A DNA stretch of 64,000 nucleotides from a virus. Each line of letters begins with the position of its first letter. Position 1 is the first letter of the stretch. A program made the position numbers and the translations under genes. This document shows, in pieces, positions 19,924 through 29,215 of this stretch. The DNA lies in the IMG/VR virus record IMGVR_UViG_3300025789_000024, positions 51,391 to 115,390 of that record. One strand, given 5' to 3'. The notes under the pieces were generated by a model. The model ran no database searches. It saw only the letters and a list, made by a program, of their open reading frames with translations, and had not been told where the DNA came from.

Positions 19924-21153
19924 ATGGCATATACAATTGTTAAAAGCAATGGGACAGTACTTACAACCATTGCCGACGGTACTATCAATACGACTAGTAC
20001 CTCTCTTGGTTTACCGGGTAGAAATTATCCCGGATACGGTCAACCTGTAGATGAAAACTTTGTATGGTTAACTGAAAATTTTGCCAGTGCTACTCCCCCT
20101 CAAAACCCATTGACTGGACAGCTTTGGTATAACACAAATAATCAGACAATGTATATTTGTCCATCAGATGGGCAATCAAATGCAAATGCTTGGTTATCAT
20201 TGTCAGCTACACAATCAGGTGGTACTACAACATTTGGTGCTGTTAGCGTAACAGGTAATGTGTCTGCCGGCAATTTATCGGCAGTTGGTAATCTATCAGC
20301 AAACTCTACAACAACCGCATTTTTAACTGTATCAGCAAATGCTACGATTGCTAATGCTAACATCACAACTGCTAATATTGGTACATTGTATACTACAAAT
20401 ATTAGCACAGGTTCTGCAACAACAGGTGGTAATTTAACTGGTGTATGGAGCGTAACTGGCAGTGCTGGTGGTAATAATGCTGTGGCATTTAACTTCTTGC
20501 AAGGTGGTATTGCTATTAGCAATTCAGCAGGCGCAAATCTATATGGTATTGCTACTGACAAGTATATGTATGCTAATGGTACTCCTGTAAGTTTTGCTGG
20601 TACTTATAGCAACAGTAACGTTGCAGCTTATTTGCCAACATATAACGGTAATATCTTAGCAAGTAATGTACAGATGACTACATTAACAACAGGTGCAAAT
20701 ACAACAGCAGGAACTATTACAGGTAATTGGACATTAACTACCGGTTCAAGACTACAAGCAACATACGCTGACTTGGCAGAACGTTTTGAAGCAGACGATA
20801 TCTATGATCCAGGTACAGTTGTTGAATTGGGCGGCGCCGCAGAAATCACAGCAGTACAATATGATTTAAGTGAAGATGTATTTGGTGTTATTAGTGACAC
20901 AGCGGCTTATCTAATGAATGCAGGTGCAGGTAGTGATAATACTCACCCTCCAGTAGCAGTTTCAGGTCGTGTGAAGGTTAAAGTAACAGGACAAGTTAAA
21001 AAAGGTCAACGTTTAGTAAGTGCTGGTAACGGTATAGCACGTGCGGCTCAACCTACTGAAGCTACAGCATTTAACGTAATTGGCCGTGCATTAGAAAACA
21101 AAACAGACAATGGATTAGGCACAGTTGAAGCTATCGTGTCTATTACAAAATAA
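19924..21153 (+). CDS. Tail-fibre-type protein with C-terminal chaperone/peptidase-G2-like domain
   Basis: 409 residues. Residues 1-95 form an N-terminal domain common in phage fibres (PVDENFVWLTENFASATPP and GQLWYNTNNQTMY). Residues 96-265 are low-complexity and rich in N, T, A, S and G, as in a fibrous shaft. The C-terminal 135 residues start with ATYADLAERFEADDIYDPG and contain GRVKVKVTGQVKKGQRLVSA. This region resembles the C-terminal domains of many T4-like phage fibres that are related to the intramolecular chaperone/peptidase G2 family. Self-cleavage cannot be read from the sequence. A GGAG ribosome-binding site 9 nt before the ATG supports this start. Likely a virion adhesin or fibre. 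Confidence 0.75.
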   Translation: MAYTIVKSNGTVLTTIADGTINTTSTSLGLPGRNYPGYGQPVDENFVWLTENFASATPPQNPLTGQLWYNTNNQTMYICPSDGQSNANAWLSLSATQSGGTTTFGAVSVTGNVSAGNLSAVGNLSANSTTTAFLTVSANATIANANITTANIGTLYTTNISTGSATTGGNLTGVWSVTGSAGGNNAVAFNFLQGGIAISNSAGANLYGIATDKYMYANGTPVSFAGTYSNSNVAAYLPTYNGNILASNVQMTTLTTGANTTAGTITGNWTLTTGSRLQATYADLAERFEADDIYDPGTVVELGGAAEITAVQYDLSEDVFGVISDTAAYLMNAGAGSDNTHPPVAVSGRVKVKVTGQVKKGQRLVSAGNGIARAAQPTEATAFNVIGRALENKTDNGLGTVEAIVSITK

Positions 21154-21162
21154 GGATAAGAA

Positions 21163-22116
21163 ATGAGTTACGCACAATTTGGATTAATACAAGCAACTGA
21201 CTTTAACACGTTCGTAGGTGGTAATCCAACTACGACTTCTAACACATTAAATGCTGTTTGGGCAACAGGTGGTAGTAGTGCAGGTTACGGACAAACAGCC
21301 GTAGCAAACGTTGCAGTAGGTAACACAGTTGTTGCAACTGGTCAATGGAATGCATTGGTATCAAATACTGCTAATGCGGCTTCACATCAAGGTTCATCAA
21401 TTACTGCTGTTACAGCACCTACATCAGGTACTACAATTACATATGTTTCAGCTATTCCAACTAACTTAGCAACTATCTATACTAACAAGTTAAATGCCGC
21501 AAGTCAGGGTTCAACATCTACAAACACAGCAACATATGGTAGCACTTGGTCAAGTGGTTTAACATTTACGTTTACTGCTACATTCTCAAGTGGTGATGCC
21601 GCACGTTATTTCTTTAACGCAGGTGGTCAATTAAAATTAACTTGCTCACATCCAAGTGGCACAGGTATCAATTTATTGTTAAACAACTTAGCAAGTAACG
21701 TTGGTACAATCGTTATGAGTGCACCAAGCTCAGGTTCTGTGACTATTGCAAGTACATCATACAATGGTATCACTAAAGTAGGTGGCGGTGGTAACACTCC
21801 TACTATCGTAGCAACTAACGGATACTATGCATTGACTACATCAAATGCAACAGTATTCACACAAACTGCTAGTACAGGCCCTTCAGGTTACTTAGCAACA
21901 AACATCAAAGCAATTGTTAAATCAAATGGTACGCAAGGTACTAACGGTGATGCTGGATCAGTAGTTACAATTTATTGTACTTGGACAGAAATTCCAACTG
22001 GTTTAGTAGCAAGTTCTGGATCATCATGTACAATTACTGCTGTACCTCCAGAAACAACATATCTTCCAACAGCAATCTCAGCACCCACACTAGCTGGTTC
22101 AGTAACGGGCGCATAA
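21163..22116 (+). CDS. Phage fibre/adhesin-like structural protein
   Basis: 317 residues. The protein is rich in T, S, G, A, N and V with almost no charged residues, and has no signal peptide or enzymatic motif. The N-terminus (residues 1-20, SYAQFGLIQATDFNTFVGG) and a central FSSGDAARYFFNAGGQLKL segment look like a family found beside tail fibres in T4-like phages; this is from memory of family appearance, not a search. An AAGGATAAG ribosome-binding region precedes the ATG, only 9 nt after the upstream stop, so the two genes are probably co-transcribed. Likely displayed on the virion; receptor or binding role unproven. Confidence 0.6.
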   Translation: MSYAQFGLIQATDFNTFVGGNPTTTSNTLNAVWATGGSSAGYGQTAVANVAVGNTVVATGQWNALVSNTANAASHQGSSITAVTAPTSGTTITYVSAIPTNLATIYTNKLNAASQGSTSTNTATYGSTWSSGLTFTFTATFSSGDAARYFFNAGGQLKLTCSHPSGTGINLLLNNLASNVGTIVMSAPSSGSVTIASTSYNGITKVGGGGNTPTIVATNGYYALTTSNATVFTQTASTGPSGYLATNIKAIVKSNGTQGTNGDAGSVVTIYCTWTEIPTGLVASSGSSCTITAVPPETTYLPTAISAPTLAGSVTGA

Positions 22117-22142
22117 CATTTTTAGGCAACACCCTGTATCCA

Positions 22143-22150
22143 TCTAAATA
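22143..22150 (+). promoter_or_regulatory. T4-like late promoter candidate
   Basis: TCTAAATA lies between the last fibre-type gene and the 101-residue gene at 22167. It is followed by TAGGAG (ribosome-binding site) and the ATG. It would mark the start of the long sugar and radical-SAM transcription unit. Confidence 0.45.
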
Positions 22151-22166
22151 CTCATAGGAGTGTACG

Positions 22167-22472
22167 ATGGATACAAAACAATTAATTGCCGACGCCAAAG
22201 CCCGTTTTAGTCATAATTCTGCTAAAGCATATCTTGCAGAAAAATACAATAACAAACTACTTGTCGCAGAACAGGGCGGCTTGTGGAAAGCCGATGGTCA
22301 AACAATCACCTTACTAACTTCAATCACATCCAAACGAGCAGTATTAGTAGATACTTTTGATAATCCGGTTGAAGTAGATCGTAACGCATTATTAACTAAG
22401 TTGAAAGAAGTCTATAATGAAGTTATGGATCAATGGTTACGTGAATGGAAAGAACTAGAGGCTAAACGATGA
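22167..22472 (+). CDS. Small helical protein of unknown function, 101 residues
   Basis: I do not recognise a named domain. Residues 1-25 and 68-101 are predicted helical and strongly charged. The middle contains a short beta-like stretch (KLLVAEQGGLWKADGQTITLLT). There is no signal peptide and no cysteine. An AGGAG ribosome-binding site precedes the ATG. The stop overlaps the next start (ATGA), so it is coupled to the glycosyltransferase-like gene that follows. It lies exactly at the border between structural genes and the sugar cluster. It could be an assembly factor for the fibre genes upstream or an accessory of the downstream enzymes; the sequence does not decide. Confidence 0.5.
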   Translation: MDTKQLIADAKARFSHNSAKAYLAEKYNNKLLVAEQGGLWKADGQTITLLTSITSKRAVLVDTFDNPVEVDRNALLTKLKEVYNEVMDQWLREWKELEAKR

Positions 22473-23275
22473 GTAGAGGGGCAATACTATTTGCTTTCAA
22501 CTCACCTAAATATGATTACTATGCAATGGCTAAATACACAGCCAAACGCATCAATCATTTTTTAGACTTGCCGGTTACAATTGTAACTGACGAACAGTCA
22601 TTGCCCGAAACGGAAGACTATGTTTGGGACAATGTTGTTACTACGATTCCTGACAAAAACAATATCAGAGACTATGGTGTTTGGATTAATAAAGGCAGAT
22701 TTCAAGCATATGAATTTAGTCCCTATGATGAAACACTATTATTAGATGCCGACTATGTTGTTAATTCTGACAAATTGTTAAAGACTTTTGATTTTTATGA
22801 GGACTTTAGTTGCCATAATAAAACTAGTTTTTTGATGCATCCGGGCGTACCACAAGAAGTGTTAAGCGTGTACAGTTATGAAACTCTTTGGGCAACTGCT
22901 GTTGCTTTTAAGAAAAGTAAACGCACTGAGCAAATCTTTAACTGTTTAGAAATGGTTCAAAATAACTATGATCACTATGCCAACATTCATAATTTTATTG
23001 CTGGGGTTTATCGTAATGATTACGCACTTACTTTGGCTTTGCGCATTGTTAATGGGCATAGTGTTAATCCTACAGACTATATACCTTGGGATTTGTTGCA
23101 CGTGGGTAAGAATACCTCTGTTTACGCTAATACTAGTGATGAGTACAATACAGAATACACAGTGATGTTTGATAATTGGCAACGTGGTAAGATTCGTAAA
23201 GAATATATTACAATTAAAGACATGGACTTTCATGTGATGAATAAAGATAACTTTGTGGAGTTGATTAATGAATAA
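22469..23275 (+). CDS. GT-A-like glycosyltransferase, 268 residues
   Basis: The N-terminus (residues 1-45) has the beta-alpha-beta pattern of a nucleotide-diphospho-sugar transferase: a first strand AILFAF, a helix AMAKYTAKRINHF, then strand VTIVTD. Residues 90-98 (LLLDADYVV) hold a DxD motif (D93, D95) after a hydrophobic strand, the usual metal and nucleotide-sugar site of GT-A enzymes. Length fits a single GT-A domain. The start overlaps the upstream stop, and the 3' end overlaps the next gene by 8 nt. Donor and acceptor cannot be read. It is probably cytoplasmic, as there is no signal peptide or membrane segment. Confidence 0.65.
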   Translation: MSRGAILFAFNSPKYDYYAMAKYTAKRINHFLDLPVTIVTDEQSLPETEDYVWDNVVTTIPDKNNIRDYGVWINKGRFQAYEFSPYDETLLLDADYVVNSDKLLKTFDFYEDFSCHNKTSFLMHPGVPQEVLSVYSYETLWATAVAFKKSKRTEQIFNCLEMVQNNYDHYANIHNFIAGVYRNDYALTLALRIVNGHSVNPTDYIPWDLLHVGKNTSVYANTSDEYNTEYTVMFDNWQRGKIRKEYITIKDMDFHVMNKDNFVELINE

Positions 23276-24014
23276 AGGTTTCGTAATCATGGCACAAGGT
23301 GACGATTATGTTAAATGTGCTGAAGTATTAAAGAAAAGCATTAAGCGTACTATGCCTAAAGCCAAAGTAACTATCATTACAACTGATATGTTACCATATG
23401 GTGATCAAGCACCTGATACTAATTGGAAATTACAAAACGATTGGCAAGTATATGAAGCCAGCCCATATGAATATACAATCAAACTAGAAGCAGATATGTA
23501 TTTGCCAAAGTCAATAGATTATTGGTGGGATGTTTTAGAGCATAGAGATATTGTTGTAAGCACTACAATTAGAAACTTCAAACAAGAAATTAGTGATATC
23601 AAAGCATATCGCAGATTTATTTACGATAACAAATTACCTGATACCTATAACAGTATTACTTACTTTAAGAAATCAGATACAGCACAGAAATTTTTTGAAA
23701 TTGTTCGTGATGTTTTTGAAAATTGGTCTTTCTATCGTAACTCACTACAATGTAACAAAGACGAACTTGCCACAACAGATTGGGCATATGCAATTGCCAG
23801 TCATATTATTGGCATAGAAAAAACCACAATGCCACAGTTCAAAGACATGAGTATGATTCACATGAAACAATTTGTTAATGGAACTCCTACGCAAAATTGG
23901 ACTGATGTATTGATTCATGAGGTGTCCAAAGATTATTTAAGGGTAAATACTATTCCCCAAATGTATCCTTTCCACTATCATATCAAAGACTTCTGTGATA
24001 AACTCAAGGTGTAA
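23268..24014 (+). CDS. GT-A-like glycosyltransferase, 248 residues
   Basis: It shares its architecture with the preceding gene: first strand GFVIMAQGDDYVKCAEVL, second strand KVTIITTD, and a metal-site-like segment IKLEADMYLP with E74 and D76 after a hydrophobic strand. The motif is ExD rather than DxD, so activity is less certain. The start overlaps the upstream gene by 8 nt and no other good start is nearby. The pair probably arose by duplication followed by strong divergence. The sugar and the acceptor are unknown. Confidence 0.55.
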   Translation: MNKGFVIMAQGDDYVKCAEVLKKSIKRTMPKAKVTIITTDMLPYGDQAPDTNWKLQNDWQVYEASPYEYTIKLEADMYLPKSIDYWWDVLEHRDIVVSTTIRNFKQEISDIKAYRRFIYDNKLPDTYNSITYFKKSDTAQKFFEIVRDVFENWSFYRNSLQCNKDELATTDWAYAIASHIIGIEKTTMPQFKDMSMIHMKQFVNGTPTQNWTDVLIHEVSKDYLRVNTIPQMYPFHYHIKDFCDKLKV

Positions 24015-24016
24015 TA

Positions 24017-24370
24017 ATGACAGAACCAACACAAGAAGATTATATTTTATTTTGGGAAGCCCCCAAGATTGAAAAGCCTGAATTCAGACTCTACTATGAT
24101 GCAAAGGGCAATGTCATTTGCTATACTTGCGAAAAGTTAGAAGGTGATTACATTATAATTGATGCAATGACATTTGCAGAAGGTAGACCTGATGTTCGTG
24201 TGGCCAATGGTAAACTTGTAAAAGTCAATACAAATGCGGTTGTTTCTAAATTAGTACAGCATGATAGTGAAGGTCAACTTTGTCATAAAGATGATGTTAG
24301 TGTTGTGTTAACAAAAAAAGACAATGTAAAAAAACAATTATGGAAATTAACAACATATGAGCTTGGATAA
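24017..24370 (+). CDS. Unknown small protein, 117 residues
   Basis: No domain recognised. The first half is beta-rich (PEFRLYYDAKGNVICYTCEK, then DYIIIDAMTFAEGRPDVRVANG). The second half is charged and ends in a lysine-rich stretch. Three cysteines (two as C-Y-T-C near residue 35) could bind metal but no full site is visible. It begins 2 nt after the previous stop and overlaps the next gene by 14 nt, so it is firmly inside the operon. It may be an accessory or binding subunit for the glycosyltransferases around it; this is inference from position only. Confidence 0.5.
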   Translation: MTEPTQEDYILFWEAPKIEKPEFRLYYDAKGNVICYTCEKLEGDYIIIDAMTFAEGRPDVRVANGKLVKVNTNAVVSKLVQHDSEGQLCHKDDVSVVLTKKDNVKKQLWKLTTYELG

Positions 24371-25313
24371 TATCATTGATGTAGCAGACTTAGATTGCAT
24401 TTATCTAAGTTATGATGAGCCTCAAAAAGAAGAATTTTGGTTAAAGATTAAGAACATGGTGCCTTGGGCAAAACGTGTTGATGGTGTCAAGGGTAGTGAT
24501 GCCGCACACAAAGCCGCAGGTGAAGCAAGTGATACAGAACGTTTTATTCTTATTGATGGCGATAACATGCCTGATGAAGAATTCTTTAACATTCAGTTAG
24601 ACTTTACCGACAAAGACCCGTCATTCAAGAAAGCACAGTTTCGCTGGAAAGCAGTTAATAGTATCAATGGGCTACGTTATGGTAATGGTGGCATGAGTAG
24701 TTGGACAAAAACTTATGTGCGTGAAATGAAAACACATGAGCATCAAACTGAAGGTGATGTGTCACGTATTGCTGACTTTTGTTTAGACAGCAAAGACAAC
24801 TTATACTGGGCAATGTATGATTGCTACTCAACTACATATCCTAACTATACACCATTTCAAGCATGGCGTGCTGGATTTCGTGAAGGTGTTAAAATGTGTT
24901 TGAATCGCGGTGCTGTTCCTAGCATTGAAGAATTCAAAGAAACAGTTGCAAGTCGTAATCTAAATAACTTAACTATCTGGCATAATGTTGGTAGTGATGT
25001 TGAAAATGGCATTTGGGCAATCTATGGTGCAAGACTTGGTACTTATAAAACATTGCTTACTGATTGGAATGCACAGAATGTTCAGTGGTTTGACAACTAT
25101 GTTGATATGTGGGAATCAGAATACAAAGATAAAGATCCTTTAGTTGAGTCGGGAGAAATTGGTAAAGCACTTAGTAGTAAACTAGGTTTACCTATGTGTA
25201 TGCTTAATGCAGAACAAAGTAAATTCTTCAAACGTCATTATTCTGCAAACTTTCATAACAAAGGTCCATTGATTACAGAAATGGAAGTAATTCGTCAGAT
25301 CGAAGGCTGGTAA
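24357..25313 (+). CDS. GT-A-like glycosyltransferase of the RVDGVxG family
   Basis: 318 residues. After a first strand (DCIYLSYDEP, residues 13-22) comes the motif RVDGVKGSDAAHKAA (residues 40-54) and then ERFILIDGDN (residues 61-70) with D67 and D69 as a DxD. A later motif, NSINGLRYGNGG, follows. The same order (RVDGVNG, AAxHAA, then NPVNGLVYGH) appears in the C-terminal domain of the 2,171-residue protein at 47546, so the two are homologous. Here the DxD is intact; there it is lost. The start overlaps the previous gene by 14 nt. This is probably an active cytoplasmic transferase; substrate unknown. Confidence 0.65.
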   Translation: MSLDNIIDVADLDCIYLSYDEPQKEEFWLKIKNMVPWAKRVDGVKGSDAAHKAAGEASDTERFILIDGDNMPDEEFFNIQLDFTDKDPSFKKAQFRWKAVNSINGLRYGNGGMSSWTKTYVREMKTHEHQTEGDVSRIADFCLDSKDNLYWAMYDCYSTTYPNYTPFQAWRAGFREGVKMCLNRGAVPSIEEFKETVASRNLNNLTIWHNVGSDVENGIWAIYGARLGTYKTLLTDWNAQNVQWFDNYVDMWESEYKDKDPLVESGEIGKALSSKLGLPMCMLNAEQSKFFKRHYSANFHNKGPLITEMEVIRQIEGW

Positions 25314-26716
25314 TGTCAAACGAAACAGATAGAATTAAAACAATCAAAATTCGAGTAGAGAACGAATCTACTCCTACATTCTGTTTGGCTAAGTGGCATC
25401 ATGTTACTATGTACTTACAAAGTGGTGAGACACATAGTTGTTATCACCCACAACCACATAAGATTCCTTTAGAAGAACTGCGTGATAATCCCAGCGCATT
25501 GCATAATACGCAAGAGAAAAAGATGGAACGCAAGTTGATGCTTGAAGGTGGTAAGCCTACAGGTTGTCAATATTGCTGGAACATTGAAGCAATGGGACCT
25601 GACTATATCAGCGACCGTCATATTCGCAACAGTAGTATCTTTACAGAAGAACGTTTTGAGCAAACAGCAAAAGGTCCTTGGGACCAAAACATCAATCCAG
25701 AATACTTAGAAATTAACTTTGGTAACGAATGTAATTTCAAGTGCGGTTACTGTCATCCAAAGTATAGCACAAGTTTTTATAAAGAGATTGAAAAGTTTGG
25801 TCCCGTTACTAATGTAAAGAATCATCGTTGCGACATTGACTGGATGAAACTATATCAACGTGAAGAAGAAAATCCCTACGTTGATGCGTTTTGGAAATGG
25901 TGGCCTGAACTACGCAAGACATTAAACATCATGCGTGTAACAGGTGGCGAACCCACACTTCACAAATCTACATGGCAACTGTTAGATAAGATTGAAGAAG
26001 AACCCATGCCTTGGCTTGAACTAAACATTAACAGCAATCTTGGAACAAAGCCAGTTCTCATAGAACGTTTAGCAGACAAGGTCAAAAAGTTAGTAGACGA
26101 AAATAAAATTCAAAGTTTTAAATTGTTTACTAGCATGGATACATGGGGAGAACGTGCTGAGTATATTCGTACTGGGTTAGACTTAAAGTTGTGGGAACAA
26201 AACTTTCACACTTATGTACAACGCAGTAACAGCCCAATTACATTCATGATTACATTCAATATCTTTAGTGTGACTTCATTTAAGTCATTGCTTGAGAAGT
26301 TTTTAGAATGGCGTGAACAATATGGTTGGTTTGAAGAAAAGTCACACGACAAACATAGAATTCGTTTTGATACTCCATACCTTCGTGACCCTATTCAATA
26401 TGACATGAACATTCTTCCCAAAGAAGAGTTTATGCCCTATATGTATGAATCACTACAGTTTATGAAGGACAATGTAGACGATACTGCTAGTAACAAGTTT
26501 ACAACAATAGAATATGAAAAGTTCAAACGTGTAGTTGACTACATGGCTGAAACTAATTATGAAGAAAAGAAGTTGATTGAAGGTCGTAGAGACTTTTACA
26601 ACTGGTTCAATGAGTTAGATGATCGCAGAGAAAATGACTTATTAACCGTGTACCCAGAAATGTTGGAGTTTTATAGATTATGCCAGGAAACCAGCCTAAC
26701 GAATCCTCTTTCGTAA
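25313..26716 (+). CDS. Radical SAM enzyme with N-terminal cysteine cluster (first of the series)
   Basis: 467 residues. The radical SAM 4Fe-4S site is C140-NFK-C144-GY-C147. The TGGEPTLH segment near residue 220 matches the GGE SAM-binding motif. Before the core, C24, C43, C85 and C88 form a twitch/SPASM-like cluster that could bind an auxiliary iron-sulphur centre. In most SPASM enzymes this part is C-terminal, so here it is at the opposite end. Start codon overlaps the previous stop (TAATG). This family is known to act on peptides, proteins or small molecules, and the substrate here cannot be read. It is the most divergent of the four N-twitch paralogues and begins a run of them. Confidence 0.8.
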   Translation: MSNETDRIKTIKIRVENESTPTFCLAKWHHVTMYLQSGETHSCYHPQPHKIPLEELRDNPSALHNTQEKKMERKLMLEGGKPTGCQYCWNIEAMGPDYISDRHIRNSSIFTEERFEQTAKGPWDQNINPEYLEINFGNECNFKCGYCHPKYSTSFYKEIEKFGPVTNVKNHRCDIDWMKLYQREEENPYVDAFWKWWPELRKTLNIMRVTGGEPTLHKSTWQLLDKIEEEPMPWLELNINSNLGTKPVLIERLADKVKKLVDENKIQSFKLFTSMDTWGERAEYIRTGLDLKLWEQNFHTYVQRSNSPITFMITFNIFSVTSFKSLLEKFLEWREQYGWFEEKSHDKHRIRFDTPYLRDPIQYDMNILPKEEFMPYMYESLQFMKDNVDDTASNKFTTIEYEKFKRVVDYMAETNYEEKKLIEGRRDFYNWFNELDDRRENDLLTVYPEMLEFYRLCQETSLTNPLS

Positions 26717-27981
26717 AAAAGTTATTGCTTGGTAAGAGCAAGACTTTTTGTATGATACCTTGGGTTCACCTACATACCACCCCTGAGGGAGTGGCAGCAC
26801 CTTGTTGTATTGCAGAATCTTGTGCAACAAAAGAAGGTGTGGGTGATTCTAAAACACAAGGACTAATGGAACTAGTCAACAGCGAAAAGATGAACCAACT
26901 ACGACTAGATATGTTGACTGGTAAAGAAAACATTGAATGCAGCAAGTGTTATAACCATGATGCACAGGGTATTGATAGTTTTAGAACCACATCTAATAAA
27001 CAATGGAAAAATTCATTTGACGATGTATTAGAAAACACAAATCTTGAAGACGGATCATTAAAAGAATTCAAAATGCGATATTTTGATATTCGCTTTAGCA
27101 ATATCTGTAATTTCAAATGTCGCACATGCGGATCAGCGTTTAGTACTCAGTGGGAACAAGAAGATTTAAAGAACGGAGTATTCTATGCAAAGATTATTCC
27201 AAAAAATAATAATAAAAAGTTTTTGCAAGACGTATTAGATCAAATTCCAAATATGGAAATTGCATACTTTGCAGGTGGCGAACCATTAATCACTGAAGAA
27301 CATTATATCCTACTTGAAGAAATGATTCGTAGCAGTCACACAGATATCTTATTAAGATACAATACTAACCTAAGTAACTTAAAGTTTAAAGATAAAGATT
27401 TACTTGGTTTATGGAAACACTTTAGTCAAAAAATTCAAGTATATGCAAGTATTGATCATTGCAAAGAACGTGCAGAATATATTAGACATGGAACTGATTG
27501 GGGACAAGTTGAAACAAACTTTATGCTTGCCAAACAAACTCCCTATGTTAACATTCAAATTAACACAGTACTAAGTGTGTTCAACTATTTGACTATTGAT
27601 GAGTTTTACCAATATTTAATTGATAAGGGTATGTATACTAATAAGGATGCAGTGTTTACATTATATAACATGACGACCCCTGATCATTTGACATGTCATA
27701 TTCTACCACCTGAGTACAAAGTAAAAGGTGAAGAAAGTATCAACAGAGCAATACAGTATATGAGAAACAATGATTTTCTTGATCTACATACACAACAACT
27801 TGAAGTTGCTCCGGGTTGGGTAAATCACAAAGATAATTGGGACGAACAAAAAGTTAAATTTAAAGAAGAAGTAAAACGTCTTGATGCTATAAGAGGAGAA
27901 TCATTCATGGAAACATTCCCTGAAATTGCAAATCTTTATAAACCAGAGCAAAGAGTAAGAGCAAGAATGGCACCAGTATGA
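26680..27981 (+). CDS. Radical SAM enzyme with N-terminal twitch/SPASM-like cluster
   Basis: 433 residues. N-terminal C24, C42, C43, C87 and C90 surround the motif CMIPWVHLH, typical of twitch-type radical SAM proteins. The core is C143-NFK-C147-RT-C150, followed by AGGEPLITEEHY. The start at 26680 overlaps the upstream gene by 37 nt; a GGAG lies 10-14 nt ahead, but a later start cannot be excluded. A 48-nt stretch around the radical SAM motif (27063-27110) is identical to one in the next gene, although the flanks differ. Length and domain order match the next gene, so the two are close paralogues. Substrate unknown. Confidence 0.8.
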   Translation: MPGNQPNESSFVKKLLLGKSKTFCMIPWVHLHTTPEGVAAPCCIAESCATKEGVGDSKTQGLMELVNSEKMNQLRLDMLTGKENIECSKCYNHDAQGIDSFRTTSNKQWKNSFDDVLENTNLEDGSLKEFKMRYFDIRFSNICNFKCRTCGSAFSTQWEQEDLKNGVFYAKIIPKNNNKKFLQDVLDQIPNMEIAYFAGGEPLITEEHYILLEEMIRSSHTDILLRYNTNLSNLKFKDKDLLGLWKHFSQKIQVYASIDHCKERAEYIRHGTDWGQVETNFMLAKQTPYVNIQINTVLSVFNYLTIDEFYQYLIDKGMYTNKDAVFTLYNMTTPDHLTCHILPPEYKVKGEESINRAIQYMRNNDFLDLHTQQLEVAPGWVNHKDNWDEQKVKFKEEVKRLDAIRGESFMETFPEIANLYKPEQRVRARMAPV

Positions 27982-29213
27982 ACATAGACAAAGAATTTTT
28001 ATTAAACGAAAGCAAAACATTTTGCATGTTCCCTTGGGTCCATCTTAATGTAACACCCAAGGGTGATATCTATCCTTGCTGTAGTAACGACTACACTAAG
28101 CCCTATGGTAACACTAAGAAGTCTTCACTTAAAGAAGCATTCAACAGTGAACCAATGAAAAAGTTGCGATTAGATATGCTAAATGAAAAACAGAACGAAC
28201 TATGTACGTTTTGTTACAAGCATGAAGAAGCCGGTCCGCACAGTTTTAGAAACTACAGCAAAGAACAATTTGGTAAACGCTTTGACGAAATTGTTCCAAC
28301 TACACAGGAAGATGGAACAGTAGAAGAATTCAAAATGCGATATTTTGATATTCGCTTTAGCAATATCTGTAACTTCAAGTGTAGAACTTGCGGTAGTGAA
28401 TTCAGCAGCCAATGGGGTGCAGAAATGCAAAAGCACTTTGATGACAAACATCCAATTGTTATTCATGCTGACGATGGTAAGGGTAATGTGTTGGCAGAAG
28501 TACTTGAACATATTGAACATATTGATTTGGCATACTTTGCAGGTGGTGAACCACTGATCACAGACGAGCATTATGTGATGTTGGAAGAAATGATTCGTTT
28601 GGGTAAAACTGATATCACATTACGATACAACACAAATGCAAGTAATATCAAGTATAAGAAACATGATATCCTAGACTTATGGAAACATTTTAAAAAGATT
28701 GAATTAAGTTGTAGCGTAGATCATTATGGTGAACGAGCAGAATGGTTACGCAAGGGAACTGATTGGGGCAAAGTTGAAACCAATCTATTAACATTCCGTG
28801 ACTTAGATTACATTAGTTTCCAAATGAACACTGTGTTTAGTATTTTTAACTATAGCACCATTGGTGAGTTCTATCAGTATTTAAAAGACAAAAACATTGT
28901 TAGACGAGATGATTGGTATCATAGTTTATATTTGGCTGTGCATCCAGATTACTATTGTGCTAAGAGTTTACCCAAAGAATTAAAAGTTGATGCAGCTAGT
29001 AAAGCACTTGCATGGGCAGATGCTAATAAAGATGACAACACCTCATTATCAAGATTAGTTACAGACGCAGTTAATTTTGCTAGTGATAAAGATCAATGGA
29101 GCGAAGTTAAAGGTAAGTTTTTGCAACATACCCGAAGTATTGATAGAATCAGAGAAGAAAACTTCTGGGAAGTATTCCCCGAATTAAATAAATTACAGGA
29201 CTTAGAGGAATAA
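27978..29213 (+). CDS. Radical SAM enzyme with N-terminal twitch/SPASM-like cluster
   Basis: 411 residues. The auxiliary cysteines are C16, C34, C35, C76 and C79, around FCMFPWVHLNVTP. The radical SAM core is C131-NFK-C135-RT-C138, followed by AGGEPLITDEHY. The ATG overlaps the stop of the preceding paralogue (ATGA). It shares the 48-nt identical block with that gene (28325-28372 here). The C-terminal half is charged and helical without further cysteine motifs. A small 86-residue gene follows directly, which is worth noting because many radical SAM maturases work on, or with, a small partner encoded beside them. Reaction and substrate unknown. Confidence 0.8.
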   Translation: MNIDKEFLLNESKTFCMFPWVHLNVTPKGDIYPCCSNDYTKPYGNTKKSSLKEAFNSEPMKKLRLDMLNEKQNELCTFCYKHEEAGPHSFRNYSKEQFGKRFDEIVPTTQEDGTVEEFKMRYFDIRFSNICNFKCRTCGSEFSSQWGAEMQKHFDDKHPIVIHADDGKGNVLAEVLEHIEHIDLAYFAGGEPLITDEHYVMLEEMIRLGKTDITLRYNTNASNIKYKKHDILDLWKHFKKIELSCSVDHYGERAEWLRKGTDWGKVETNLLTFRDLDYISFQMNTVFSIFNYSTIGEFYQYLKDKNIVRRDDWYHSLYLAVHPDYYCAKSLPKELKVDAASKALAWADANKDDNTSLSRLVTDAVNFASDKDQWSEVKGKFLQHTRSIDRIREENFWEVFPELNKLQDLEE

Positions 29214-29215
29214 AC

